Positions 41,815 to 53,865 of a stretch of 64,000 bases of DNA are shown one piece after another. How positions within the stretch are numbered: position 1 is the stretch's first letter; every line of letters starts with the position of its first letter. The notes beneath the pieces are model-generated. The model did no database searches. It was not told the DNA's origin and was given only the letters and a program-made list of their open reading frames with translations. This DNA comes from Neodiprion pinetum (Eukaryota; Arthropoda; Insecta; Hymenoptera; Diprionidae): NCBI RefSeq assembly GCF_021155775.2, contig NC_060232.1, positions 18,545,922 to 18,609,921 on the forward strand. The letters run 5' to 3'. Both the position numbers and the translations under genes were made by a program.

Positions 41815-42545
41815 TTTACGTTAATTTTGATTCTCGATATCCAACAGTACATAAAAGATCATAGCCATAGGTTTTTATGATATATGCATAAAATTTTCTA
41901 ATCCCATTTTCAGAAAAGTATAATTTACAAGTTGTAGACGATACACTCAATAATAATGGTTATCGTCTAACCTTAACCCAAAATATCAAAAGTAATAGAA
42001 TACATAAATTCTGCAACAATACAGAAAGTAAACCTGAGTTCAACGAACAGAACAAATTATAACTTCCATTCCTTATGTGCAAGATTTATCACATCAAATT
42101 AGGAAAATATTAGCACGGGAAGGTATAAGCGTAGCTTGTAAAATCATCAATGACTCTAGATGCCTTTTCTCAAAACTTGAAACAAAAAACTCGAATTATG
42201 GATCAAATTAATACCACATAAAAAATAAATTGTAACGATTGCCAGCAAATATACATCGGACAATCGTCACAACACCTCAAAAACAGAATCTCATGTCACA
42301 AATCGAACAATGAACAATGATCCTGACAAATGTGCCTTAGCTCAGCATAACTGCATAACTTAACAGAAGGCCACATTTTTGATTTCACAATGCCTCTATT
42401 TCAACTTGTGAAAAAACTGACATAAGAGAATATGTAAAGAAATGGTTCATATTCCTAAAAAATATTGACATTGCATGCAACAAACGTACTGATGTACACA
42501 GCTTCAGCTATCTATATTCTGACATTTTACAAAATTAAAATTACG
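41815..42545 (+). pseudogene. Penelope-like element, RT end and GIY-YIG endonuclease, decayed
   Basis: In shifting plus-strand frames there are NFDSRYPTVHK, then DDTLNNNGYRLTLT, then the GIY-YIG-type core NCNDCQQIYIGQSSQHLKNRI, followed by DPDKCALAQHN, a GHIFDF motif and NKRTDVHSFSYLYSDIL. This succession is that of Penelope-like retroelements (end of RT, linker, GIY-YIG nuclease with CCHH-like residues). Many stops make it non-functional. Everything upstream of the late RT is missing. Confidence 0.75.
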
Positions 42546-43429
42546 CGCTCTTAATACACCAAATGACTATGACTCCATCTTGTTTTTTCGAGGTTCTTCT
42601 TATCCAATCACAACACCAAGATCTATACTCTTGATACTCGATTAAAATCGCACTTCCGAAAAAGAAGACACTTCCTCACATAATGACGAATTAAGAACAT
42701 CTAGTCCAAATGTTGTCGCAAATTTTTGTAAGTAACGTCAATCCAAGTGTACCATTGTTTTAACAAGCCTTCGATAATTTGTTTGACACCTGCAGTTTAG
42801 GTCAGTATCCTAATATCTCACCTAGCGTAAACATTCTCTGCAATTTCAAATTTATAAACACATCTGCTCGATCTTGACCCACGATTAATTAAGCGACGAG
42901 CTTAGCTATTAATTGCATAATGTTTTTTATTGTTATTTACAAACCTGTAATACAACATATAATTTAATATCAAGAACAAGACCACCTCATTTTAGTTTCT
43001 GACAAACAAGCGCAGTATAAGGGGGAAGTTATACACTACTATTTTCGTTTGTTCTCTGTTTTTTAATTCTTCAGCCTAAATCGTCGTAATAAGTAAATAT
43101 TCAACCACTGACCAACTCCAACGAAATTCATTTATTCAAATAAGATTTACCTTAATTTAAGTTATCGAGTTTGGATTCTAGTCATCTCACGGTCACGTCG
43201 AAGCTGCGAGTCGGGTGCTATTATGAACGCCGTCTGTTAGGTAGTCTGGTGGGAGCAATGTCGATAAATTAGTTTATATACCACTGGCATGTTTTCCTCG
43301 CCTTTAGATGCCTCCGAACAGGTAGTAAAGTAGTACTTTTAAGTCCTAGGGAGTAAAAACGACTTTTACTCCCTCCTCGGATTCTCAGGGCTTAAAAGTG
43401 GAAGTTGCATTTTTTGGTCCTTGGAGCGC
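42546..43429. other. Non-coding DNA
   Basis: AT-rich sequence with no gene; the first part may be a Penelope 3' end. A GC-richer segment from 43190 may start the LTR-like fragment that ends at 44.8 kb. Confidence 0.3.
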
Positions 43430-43690
43430 GTGGTTGGGTTGAATTTGGGTTGAATGGTATACGACCCCATGGGATATGTCCTGTAAGGTGTGACGGATCT
43501 GTCGGGGTATTATGGACCCCACGGGGTCTGACTGATTCCCTGGGGTATTATGGACCCAATGGGGTATGACCGACATCCTACGGGGTATGATAGATTTCCT
43601 GGGATATTATGGACCCCGTGGGATATTATGGGCCCCATGGAAATTGACCGACATCCTATGGAGTTTGACGGATTTCATGGGGTATGAGTA
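43430..43690. repeat. Minisatellite with GGGGTATTATGGACCCC core
   Basis: Units of about 30-65 bp repeat cores such as GGGGTATTATGGACCC (43503, 43542), GGGATATTATGG and GGTATGACCGACATCCTA. Many cores are near-palindromic (GGGG...CCCC), so single strands could fold. The array is degenerate. Confidence 0.75.
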
Positions 43691-44830
43691 CGCGCGCTTA
43701 AGTATGAGAACTTGAGTTTAAATATTGAGTATTTGGGTTTGAATGTCAAGTGTTTGGGGTTGTTTGGCGAGTTTCAAATGTTGAATTTGGGCTGTTCGGG
43801 TTCAAAATTAATGTTCAAAAAACAATTGTCGTAACTATCTTTTTTGAGAACGGACGATATTATATCAACGCTTTTATGAATTTTCATCAGAAATCAGTTT
43901 CATAATAAGGAATAATAAATTTAAAAAAATGCATAGAAACATTAAAAATTTTTTTTTTAAATATTTGTTCCAATGCCTGGATTTTTCGCTTTTTAGCGTT
44001 TTTTCCACTCTCCTCCCTTCCTCTATATCGAGCACTCCTACCCGCACTGACGTAAGCCAACTTTCGTAGCATCCGCAGCTGCATTTTAGCTACACCTTAT
44101 TGCATTCACCGTGGATATGGGGTAACTGCGGGGGGTTGCACCCGCCGGACCCACACGCTCTAGTAGCAAACATTTTTCGCCTAGAATAAAATTTCCACAT
44201 ACGTGCCAACTTTCCGAGCAGAGAAGCTCGGAAAACATGGCAAGGGGTATATATAGTATCGTGTGCACCTCGGGAGTAAGCTATTTTACTCCCTTGGTGC
44301 ACAATCTACTATATAGTTTCAGTTTCGTAGCAATTATTACTGTAGCTTGAATATATCTCGGTTTCGAATTGAGAGTTGCGTATTTGAGATTTTCAAGTGA
44401 TGAGTTAGATTTCAGTTAGCGAGCTGCAAGTTCAATAGATTAAGAAATAGCATAGATTACGAATAATTTTCTGTTGTCTGATTCTGGATTGCAAAGAGAA
44501 AATTTTGATTTATTTTTTTGTTCTTGTATCGTCGCTATTGCAAAATATATTATTTTATTTCATTTTTGTTAAACAGCGTGTTGTTGTCGAGAATCTCTCT
44601 CTTTCTCTTTCTTCGAAATTCGCCCTCTGCTCTCCGCGATACTTAGTTACCGAGTATATTAGCCGAGGTTTAGCGAAAGTAAAGATTGCGAGGCGCGTTG
44701 ACCACGCCAGATGCCTCATAAAATTTTACAATTTCTTCTGTACAGTTATGTTTCAACTATCATTACGTGTGCAAATTTCGTTGTGAACAAGCCAAGTTCT
44801 CGGTCACTTCTCCGGATGACCGAGGTCAAT
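43691..44830 (+). repeat. LTR-like fragment with leader
   Basis: The last 200 bp resemble the 3' end of the block at 32.7-34.6 kb: a CTCTCCGCGATACT motif, ACCGAGTATATTAG, GCGAGGCGCGTTGACCACGCCAG and, beyond, AAGTTCTCGGTCACTTCTCC with a small hairpin. A TATATATAGTATCG at about 44250 could be a promoter. No coding sequence follows. It is probably a diverged LTR and leader of a related family. Confidence 0.45.
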
Positions 44831-44881
44831 AAAAAATAATGCGTGTTGCGCAAATAACAATGCGTGTTGATTTTCATGTAA

Positions 44882-45062
44882 TTAACACTAGAGCTACTGA
44901 AATCAGGGCAAAGCTATTTCTAACAAAACCACTTAAAATTACTGGTCTTCGGAAAATACCTATTAATAAAAAATCTGCGTATCATACTGATATAAGCATT
45001 TTAAATTATTAAGAATTTTTGGACACCAGTTATTTCAACTGGTCCGGTGGTTTCAGTGTTAA
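44882..45062. mobile_element. TTAA-flanked MITE, 181 bp
   Basis: TTAACACT at the left and AGTGTTAA at the right define inverted ends with TTAA at each edge; further matching is imperfect (GAGCTACTGAAA against GTGGTTTCAGTG). The AT-rich interior carries no gene. A piggyBac-type non-autonomous element is likely. Confidence 0.6.
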
Positions 45063-48000
45063 ATGTTGGTCATATCGGGGCAAAACTTCACGAGATAAAA
45101 GATGATTTTACACGTTTTCCTTTCATGTTGCGCAGCTTTCAGTGATCAAGTCTTGTCTATTATAGAATCTTGGTGATCGGTCAATTAAGTACTTAAGATC
45201 ATTAAATACGAGGTCGAGAATTCCTATTCATCACATCAAGTCTTGTGCTATCTCACGTTTCGAAACTAAATTGTTCATTTTTTAGTGCCTGTTGGCGACG
45301 CATACCAATACGTAGACAGAAAAAACAGCTGTAACTAGTGCTTTATGACCTATAATTTCGTAATCGGCCATTGCCATAGACCATTATTGCCCCAGTGATT
45401 ATTAAGTTATAATCCGAAGTTTAACGCGATCTCGACCTGACAATGTGTAAAAAATTAAGAAGTATACTCAATAGCACTACAGTTTAGACGAGTATTACTT
45501 GAAACCATATGTAATAATAGAGAGGTATGGTAAGGCGAGGGAGTGAACGACCGCTATAGATCAGCTAGAGATAAGTAAAGGGACAGAATGTATTATAATA
45601 CTACGATCTGTAGTGTAAATGAATCCAAGTACGCTAATCTCACACACACTACAGCGAGTGGACAACAATACAGTCTGAAGTTCTCAAAATCCCCACGAAA
45701 GCAAGCGAGAGGAGAATACGGAGAAGAATCCAGAACCAGATCAATATTAGTCGAAACTCGGAAGAGAAAACACGTGAGTCTTGTTGACAGTAGCTCGTTA
45801 TGTGTGCGGGAGGGATCCAGTGAACTGTGTGAACATGGGGCTATCAACTCGACGAATCGAGGCTCATAATGATCAATTTGATTATTAAATGGCATTGGAT
45901 CGTGTTTCTAATGTACTTGTGATCAAGTAATTAGATGCGAGAGTAAAACTGGGTAGAGCCGGTTGGGGATTCTCGCGCTGGCCTTCCCGGGGCCTCATGA
46001 TCGAGGTTTGGACCCGTGGTGGTTGACACGTTAGAAAACCAACGTGGTTATTATAGTCCGCCAATCATGGATACTTGAAAATAAATAACAAATCACACAA
46101 AATTGGTGTAGCTGCGTGGACTGGCCTTGCCGGGGTAGCTAAGCTACCCTAGGGTGGTTTCCATGTCGGGAAACCGGCGCGGCTTGCAGCCCCCGGTTAA
46201 GATTGATAATACAGGAATAAATAATATTAATAGTACAGGTACTGACCGATTATTTCGGGTGAGATGGTACCTGTACACGTCATCCTGGGGCCTACTCCAG
46301 TTCTGCTCGCGACGAGACCCGTGTTGAACGGATAACCGTTAGAAAGTTACCCAAGTTGACAGAAGCGTTGAATAATTACTGATTGAATGAATGTAAAGCT
46401 TGTCCCATAAGCCCTGAAGTATAGTTTCATATCTGGTGGCCATATTATTAATCGTTAAATCGACCTTGAACCCACTATTCTTGTTTTGGGTATATCGAAA
46501 AGGGTGACTGTGAGACCTATAGCTAGTATAAAAGGAAATTTGGGTACTTGTAGTACCCGGCTGTGAGGTCTGTCACTAACAGTGCCTGATTTGTGAACAA
46601 AATTTACCTGGAGTTTCGATCAATTACTTTTAATCAAAAGCTCAATTCAGTATTGATATCGAGATTCCATAATAAATATTTTAATAATTACGGAAACTTA
46701 GCTAGCTTGAAATTCTGCAAATAAGCTCGATCGATCGATACTTCAAATATATAAAGTGAGATGCGTAGCACTGAGTGCTGAGTGTACCAAACATAGTCAG
46801 GTGGATAAAGTTGAACTAACAAATTATATCTTGTCAGTTGCAATTGATCTTTTGGGATACAAGGCACATAAAGCTTTGAACAAGTGAAGTCAGCAAAATG
46901 AATCGCAGCACAAATTTATCAATTTCAACAAAAGAACTGTTTTGGTACAATGTAAACAATTTAACTGGTCGCAGTGCTAATATCATTTCTTGGACACTGA
47001 TTCAATTTGTGTAATATAATAAATAAAAATGACCTTCATGTATTTCATGCTCATAGGTTCAGAATTAAATAAAAATACCCAAATTAGTCATAATTATTAG
47101 AGAAATTTAAATTGAATGGTAAGCTGTTGAGCTTTCGATGAGGCTATCCGTAGATTTAGTAGTCTTACGAAGCCTAAATTTATGCTCACGTAATCGGGTA
47201 AACTTGGTTTGACAATCTATAACACCTTCGAACCAACTGAATGCTGCGATGAAACTGCATTAAAATAACTATGATTTTGTTCTGAAATAATTCCCTGCAA
47301 TTTCGAAATTATCGATGTCTATCAAAATCAGTTTATACGTCAGAACGAATAACAAATTAGTGTCTACAAAAAGTAGAGATATCCTCCCCAAAAAACATCT
47401 CTAGTGCAAGAACGTTTTTTCCAAACACATTAAATGTGGTCATTACCCACAAAAATACTTTCTCTGATTGAAAATGTAGGGATATAATTAGCATATACAA
47501 AAAAAAAAATCATTTCACAAATATGCAGCATATGTATATAAATATTTTTATCCTTGATGTAAAAAAATTAAAAATTCGAGTCATATACTACTTCCAAGTA
47601 CATGTCCGTCAATTCATAATAAAAGCATAACTGAAATTTAATCCTTAGCTTCTACAGTTCTCTAAAGTCATGCTGCCGTCACAGTGTGTCACAGTGAGAT
47701 CAGACTGACCCTACACTTATCTAACTATAAATGGTAATTAAGTACGAATAAGAAAAAAAAGATGCATACATTAACATACTTCCCAATTACAGATGAAATA
47801 GAGCAGTGCCAATCGGACCCTGGTGTGGTAGTCAAAAGTTAATAAAACATTCCGATCGGGATGCGAGCAGTGAATATTGTCTCTGCTTTTGAGGTCCAAT
47901 TATAATTGTGCAAACGAACCCTGTTGACGCTGCGCAATTATAAGCGAAAGATTGGCAACAGCTACATAATAGTGCTGAAAGTCTACAAATCAACAAAATA

Positions 48001-48292
48001 AAATTACTACCCAAGTGGTACTTGGCAGGCCTTTTTAGAAAAATGAATAAAGTAAATTGTATCGTAATCTTGAGTGATTGAGTGTTGACATTCTTTTTAA
48101 TTGTTGTCATGAAATCTGTTTATAAAATTCGTTTGCCCATCTTCTTCCTTGGTTGCCGTAGCTTGAGTTTTGCAACAACGCATAAAGGCCCTTTTGCTTC
48201 TTGAAAATATAAAGTGAAGTTACGTTTTTTGAGTAGATTCATTTTGTTTGTAAATTGCGTGTGCACTATCAAATTACGCTGCACGGGCTATA
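45063..48292. other. Non-coding DNA with two GC-rich structured patches
   Basis: No coding domain was recognised. At 45955-46060 and 46105-46195 two related GC-rich patches contain GGCCTTCCCGGGGCC-like and GGCCTTGCCGGGGTAGCTAAG motifs with local inverted repeats; at 46505-46580 another stem can form (GACCTATAGC/GGCTGTGAGGTC region). They may be ncRNA-like or parts of an unrecognised retroelement. A sequence near 45.17-45.23 kb is related to the MITE at 14.7 kb. Confidence 0.35.
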
Positions 48293-48521
48293 AGGTAAAT
48301 GTACCAGTTATTAACACGTTTAGACTCAATTATTGACCCTTCTATTTTCCAAAATTACAAATTGACGGCACAAATTGTGAATTCCTTGATGACTGAAACC
48401 AATTGCTAGAGGGTTCGACATCACCAATTTATTTTTTGGTGATTGTAGAACTAAGAATCGAACAGATAAAACCAAATAAGGTCAATAATTGGGACAGGGT
48501 CAATAACTGGTGCACTTACCT
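48293..48521. mobile_element. Inverted-repeat MITE, about 229 bp
   Basis: The left arm (GTAAATGTACCAGTTATTAAC ... TCAATTATTGACCC) and the right arm (GGTCAATAATTGGGACAGGGTCAATAACTGGTGCACTTAC) are imperfect inverted matches over about 45 bp. The interior is AT-rich with no gene. Superfamily unknown. Confidence 0.65.
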
Positions 48522-48599
48522 TAGTACCATCAGCGTGTTTTCGAAAGTGTTACTCGTAGTCTCATCTAAATCACGTCGCGGTGTGTGTTAGCGTTCGGT

Positions 48600-48957
48600 T
48601 TGTCTCAAAGATTGTTTTTCGTTCAAGGAATATTTGAATTTCGGATGTTTCACGTTAGTCGCGACCAGATTAATATTGTTTAGTTGAGAATTACTTTTTT
48701 GCTTTTGGGTGTCGCTGCTAGTACCACATCGACCATATTAATAATTTTGTTGGACCTCCGGAAGGTTCGCGCAATAATTAGTTAAAATACTTGAATTTGT
48801 TTCCCTTTGAATTGAATATTTTGTGCCTTTTTTAAATCTTCTATTATACGATATATTATTTTTGTCTTATTTTGATAAATTGCGAAGCATTTCGAGTGTC
48901 CGTCACTTCTCTCCCCAAACTGAATCCCCCCTCTCCGCGATACTGAGCTGTTCAGTG
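48600..48957 (+). repeat. LTR-like fragment
   Basis: It ends in CCCCCTCTCCGCGATACTGAGCTG and is preceded by T-rich DNA resembling the 3' parts of the LTR-like blocks at 34.4 and 44.6 kb. No primer-binding site follows. A truncated LTR is the best guess. Confidence 0.35.
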
Positions 48958-48983
48958 TAGAAGGATTTTTTTTTTTGTGGTAA

Positions 48984-49240
48984 CTTCTTTGCGAAACTAC
49001 TCAATTCTCCTTCGTTTTGAAGGGCCATGTTTCGAGTCATCCCTGGTAGAAACGTCGTCATCGACGAAAATCGTAGGTTCTTCTTCTGAGATATTCTGTG
49101 TCACCGCCGATATGAAACTCGTTTGTCCCGGCAGGTAACAGTGAAGGATACTCGTCCTCGATATCTTCTTCATGCAGTGATGCTAATACGTCCAGCACGG
49201 CCCTTCAAAACGAAGGAGAATTGAGTAGTTTCGCAAAGAA
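48984..49240. repeat. Short inverted repeat around a coding-like core
   Basis: Arms of about 43 bp (CTTCTTTGCGAAACTACTCAATTCTCC... and its complement at 49199-49240) flank a 170-bp core. On the minus strand the core is open for about 45 codons of protein-like composition (ASLHEEDIEDEYPS). It could be a small mobile element or the two ends of a decayed transposon. The protein is not recognised. Confidence 0.55.
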
Positions 49241-49854
49241 TACTCGTATACACTACAGGGGATACGACAAAAAAAAACGCGCCTACTACTCTACCTCGAC
49301 CGTGGTGTGGAAAAGAGTTCAATGTTAATATTATATCGGCTAAAACAGAAAATGATAGTTTAAGACATAATAATATGTAACATAAAATAATAAATAACAT
49401 CATAATAATATAAAATACTACTCGAAATAAAATTAACAATTTTTCAATACCTACGTATTTCACTTGTTCTTTACTCTCTTCCCTCCGCAACGCTAAAAAA
49501 TCAATGAAAACAAACCGAATGAAAAAAGGAATAGGTCAAATTGTTTATTAGGAAATGCTCTAAAAAAACAGCTAGGACGCATTTTTATTGGAGGATTTGA
49601 AATTTCTGAGTTCTCTCACCTTTAAGTACTTCATCTCCTTATTTATCGTCCTTTTCTGCTCATAATTTGTTTAATCTTGATTTGAAGTGAAAAAATTGTA
49701 GAAAAAAATTACAGATAATTGTATAAGCTACAAAAATGCTCCTTACAAAATTTTTGTGAGCCTTACGGTTATGGAGATATATCGAAAAAAGAATTACACC
49801 CTTAATTTCAAGATGACGGCCGAATGACACCACCCCCCGTCCCGAAAACTTGTT

Positions 49855-50987
49855 TTTATAGTCACGGCTGAGCCGAGAAGATATTTTGATTACGGATTAC
49901 AAAGAGGCATCAAAGATGAACTAACAAGAAATACGGATCATCTTGAACTCGGAGATGTTATTTTTGTCGATGTTGGTATTGATGGCCTGCCGAAAGCAAA
50001 AAGCTCAAAGAGTCACTATGGCCGATTCTTGCGCGAATTAAAAACAAAATATCAAGTTTGAATCAATTCCTAGTTGGGGTTTATCGTGGAGATAAAAAAT
50101 CAGATTCGGTGACAGATTTTCTGCAGGATTTTATTACGGAGTGCAGAGTACTGATAAATGAGGGCTTTCAGTTTTTGAACAAAAATATTAGAGTTAAAAT
50201 AAATGCCGTAATATGCGATACACCAGCAAGAATATTTGCAAAATGTATCAAGGCTCATAATGCGTATTTTGGTTGTGGCCAGTGCATTGAAGAAGGTGAT
50301 TATATACATAATCGAGTTCTTTTTCTTAATAATGATGCTTGCCTTCGCACTGATGATAATTTCAGAAGAAGGTCTGACGAAGAACATCATACTGGAAATT
50401 CTTCTTTTGAAATATTACAACTTGAGATGGTGACACAGTTTCCATTGGAATATATGCATCTGTGTTGTTTGGGTGTTGTGAAGAAAATAATTACTATATT
50501 GTTGCGTGGGCATCACGCGGCAAGACTAACTGGGGCTAAAATACAAGAGTTGTCAGATATGTTAGTGTCACTGTCAAAATGGGTGCCAATAGAGTTTCAG
50601 AGGAAACGTAGATCGTTAAATGAATTTGACCGTTGGAAAGCTATCGAACTTCGACTTTTCATGCGGTATTTAGTTCCAGTTATCTTAAAAAAATTTTTGC
50701 CTGCCCAGCATTATACTCATTTTAATTCTTTTAACTGCGCTATGCCAATTTTATGTCATCCTACAGACTGCTTGAAAAATAATCAATATGCTAAAGATTT
50801 GCTTGTTTATTTTGTTCGTGAAATGAAAAGGCTTTACGGTCAAGAAAATCTTGTGTTCAATGTGCATAATTTGGTTCATTTGAATGAGAGCGTTAAGACG
50901 TACGGTTCACGGAACCAAAGTCAAAGAATTGTACTCTCCGTGACATCTCAAACCAACAAATTTCTGACAACCAAACAGGCATGTTAA
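49855..50987 (+). pseudogene. CACTA/EnSpm-like transposase, frameshifted
   Basis: A 309-aa frame (50058-50987) and a preceding piece in another frame (49870-50020, with FVDVGIDGLPKAKSS) resemble the CACTA-like transposase seen in many insect genomes: a GIDGLP block, FLVGVYRGDKK, a C-x2-C-containing GCGQC region, and FPLEYMHLCCLGVVKK. A one-base frameshift near 50010 joins them; the C-terminal FENxxK-type end is out of frame after about 50900. It would be a DDE-type transposase; the family name is given with moderate certainty. Confidence 0.65.
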
Positions 50988-51083
50988 ATTCTCTTTGATT
51001 ATGTGAACTGGTTGGTAGGAGTACTGTACATGCCATGCATTTTTCGAATAAATAATATGTGAATTATTATTCACTTATTATAG

Positions 51084-53363
51084 AAGCAATACGCCAGTCG
51101 TGTGCGATTGATAAGCAAACCTGCGATGCCCCAAGTAAACCCAAATCAGGTTTGTTCTCATTTAGATTACATTATGTTTCCTCTATCATCAGTACATTTT
51201 TTAATCTAACAAAATCTAATTTAAAGTTCATTTTTGAACGAAATAGATTCAAGTGTGCTGTGGCGGTACTCCGAAAAATCATCAACACTTCCTGAAGAAT
51301 CCAATAGACAGGTGAACTTAAGTGACACATTCACTTCTACTGACCCAGGCAAGTTCATTTCTATTCAATTCTGTTAATTTTTATGGTTTTCTTTTAAAAA
51401 ATGCGACTCATGAAAGCTATGAACTCCACTATTATAGAGACAACTGAGCCCAATGACTTATATAGTCTGCAAACACCGCAAACTCATGGGGATTCTGATG
51501 ATCAAAAGATGTCAGGTTCGCAGTGCTTATTGTTACTATCATTTCTTATGTTCCACAAATTGGAAATGCAAGTTGTATGTTTGTGCTAAACACATAATTA
51601 TAGTGTACGATGAATGTATATAAGTTTGAAATGCCAGAGCATTTCACAAACACATAATTCTGCAGTAGTCCGTCCTTCCTATTTCGCCAACTAAACACGA
51701 AATTCTGAAAGAATATGTGCCTGTCTACATTTTTCCATTTTTTATTTCTTTGTGCTGTGGTCTATCAAATAGAACCATACATAGGATGTACTCATTTTCA
51801 GTAGATAAATTTTTACATCAGGACTATATAATTTCTTGCAGATCGGCAATCTCTGATGACAAACTGTGACAGTCAAAGTAACCGCGAAGCTACCAAGAAG
51901 CAATTAAACAACTCACAAGGCGGCGATTTTTTTAAAAAGCAACGAATACAAGGTCAGCGTGTTGTTAAAGAACAGGTAGAGGTTAGAGTAGTTGATGGAC
52001 ATAGCTGCCCATGTTGCAGTACGTAATAATACACATATTACTTTATGTCACCTTGAACGACTGTGAAACGGATTGTCACAATATCATTATTGTGTAGATA
52101 TTCTTTAGTTTTATGAGTTAATGAAAGATATAAGTCAAACAAAGTTGATATTCTGCCCTTGGAGACGTCACGCCCCAAACTGAAGTTCGAAATAATTCTG
52201 AAGGGTGTAAACAGCGACTTTATTAATATTCACTCGGGGGAGTGACACTATTGCGTTTCTAAAATGTCGGTGTTCGAGGGGAGAAATATTATCTTTTGTT
52301 AAACTTTTATCATTCACCTATCCACGAACTATAATCTTCTACACGTCAAGTAAAAACACCTCAAGAATTACACCTACAATCAAGTTATTATTTTAGAAAA
52401 CCTGAGAACGACTCTTGATATGTTGGTGAGACGGATTAATTATTTGACTGCAGTAATTGAGTCAAATCATGGACATGTACTGGAAGAACACACCAGAAAT
52501 ACTAGTAGCGCCAAGAATTTGTTGCCTGAGTTTCCGCTGATTACAAAAGAGATGGTAGATCTGTTCAATGCGAAATTAGTCGATGATGCTGTCGTACGTC
52601 AATTTGTAAGTTTCCGAACTTCGCTGTGACTAGAAGTTATTGGCTTGATTGCTGATTTGGAGTGTCTATATGAAATACCCATAATTTTCTATCTTCCTAG
52701 AAACAACTGGTAAACTAGATTGGAGGACAGACGCCAACTAGATTCATCGCCAACATATTAAGTACAATACTCAATGACAACTTAGCGCGAGATTATTCGT
52801 GGACTGGAAGGAAAAACACTCTTCAATTCGGAAACACAAAAATTTCCAAAATTATAATAGGTATGTTATTCACTCTGATCATATTAAAGTTATTTTTAAT
52901 TGTTATTTGTAGTTTTAATTACTGGGAAACGAAATTTACGCTATTTTATCGTCGCTTGCATTCCGTGGGAAAGTATATCGATATGATACGTATGAATAAT
53001 ACTCATATATGTAGGTGTGCATCTAATGAACTCCGTATTTACGTTACTCAAAAACGTAAATCAAGTCAAGAAATTAACACACATAATTTTTTTTTTTTGT
53101 AAAATTGCTTAGAAACGGTTCTCAAGGGAAGACTTGGTGCGTCAACAACAAAGAGTGACTTACAAAAAACAGTAATGGAATGGATACATCACGCTGGAGA
53201 AAGGTGGAAAAGGAAACATATTTTGCCCAAGATTAACGTAACTTCTGGGAAAAGTAATTCTGACAACTGCGCTTCTAGAAGCATCACTTCGAAGAATGCC
53301 ACCCAGGAACCAAAACCATGTAACAGTCGTCTCATTATTCATAGCGATGAAGAGGACTGTTAG
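51084..53363 (+). pseudogene. Spliced gene with DUF4806-like C-terminus, one stop
   Basis: Seven putative exons fit splice rules: 51084-51149, 51247-51348 (GC donor), about 51418-51515, 51842-51975, 52397-52605, 52701-52860 and 53113-53363. The last three encode a DUF4806-like domain (EFPLITKEMVDLFNAKL, IGGQTPTRFIANILS, YSWTGRKNTLQF, then HHAGERWKRK). A TAG at 52716-52718 interrupts the domain just before IGG. Such proteins often lie beside CACTA-like transposases in insects, so this is probably the second gene of the same element. A 5' start exon was not identified. Confidence 0.6.
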
Positions 53364-53720
53364 TTTATGTACGCAATTCTGGTCAAACTGTTTCAAATTT
53401 TTTTTTTTATTTGAAGGATGAAGAACGTGGTCAGCATTTTCTTCAATTTATTTTAGCCTTTAACTTGCATTCACTCACGTGAATCACTTAAAATTTCGAA
53501 TCTCGTCGATTGGTTGACGGATATTTATTCTTGATGAAGAGGACTATTAGTTTATGTACGCAATTACGTTCAAACTGTTTGAAATTTTTTTCTTTTTCCT
53601 TTGAAGGACAAAGAACGTGGGAAAAATTTTCGTTAATTTATTTCAGCCTTTAACTTGCATTCACTCACGTAAGTCACTTAAAATTTCGAATTTTGTCGAT
53701 TGGTTAGCGGATATTGTTTG
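53347..53720. repeat. Tandem duplication, about 190-bp unit
   Basis: GATGAAGAGGACTGTTAGTT at 53347 recurs at 53534, and both are followed by matching TATGTACGCAATT, AAAGAACGTGG-like and TTTAACTTGCATTCACTCACG motifs. The first unit overlaps the end of the DUF4806 gene, so its last codons and 3' flank have been duplicated. The units differ by about 10%. Confidence 0.8.
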
Positions 53721-53810
53721 CACGATAAAATGCTGTACCATTCATATCGCGACATAACAATTACATATCAGAGTTTAACTGACGGGTTTCTATACATTAT
53801 TTATTTTTAT

Positions 53811-53811
53811 A

Positions 53812-53863
<52 letters not shown>
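53811..53863. repeat. (TA)n microsatellite
   Basis: An uninterrupted AT/TA dinucleotide tract of about 45 bp borders the fold-back element on its left; a shorter one follows it at 55032-55051. The element probably inserted into, or near, a TA tract. Confidence 0.9.

Positions 53864-53865
<2 letters not shown>

Noticed and set aside
43430..43690. CRISPR-like array
   Set aside because: Unit length and spacing are irregular, units are diverged and adjoin without unique spacers, and the host is eukaryotic.
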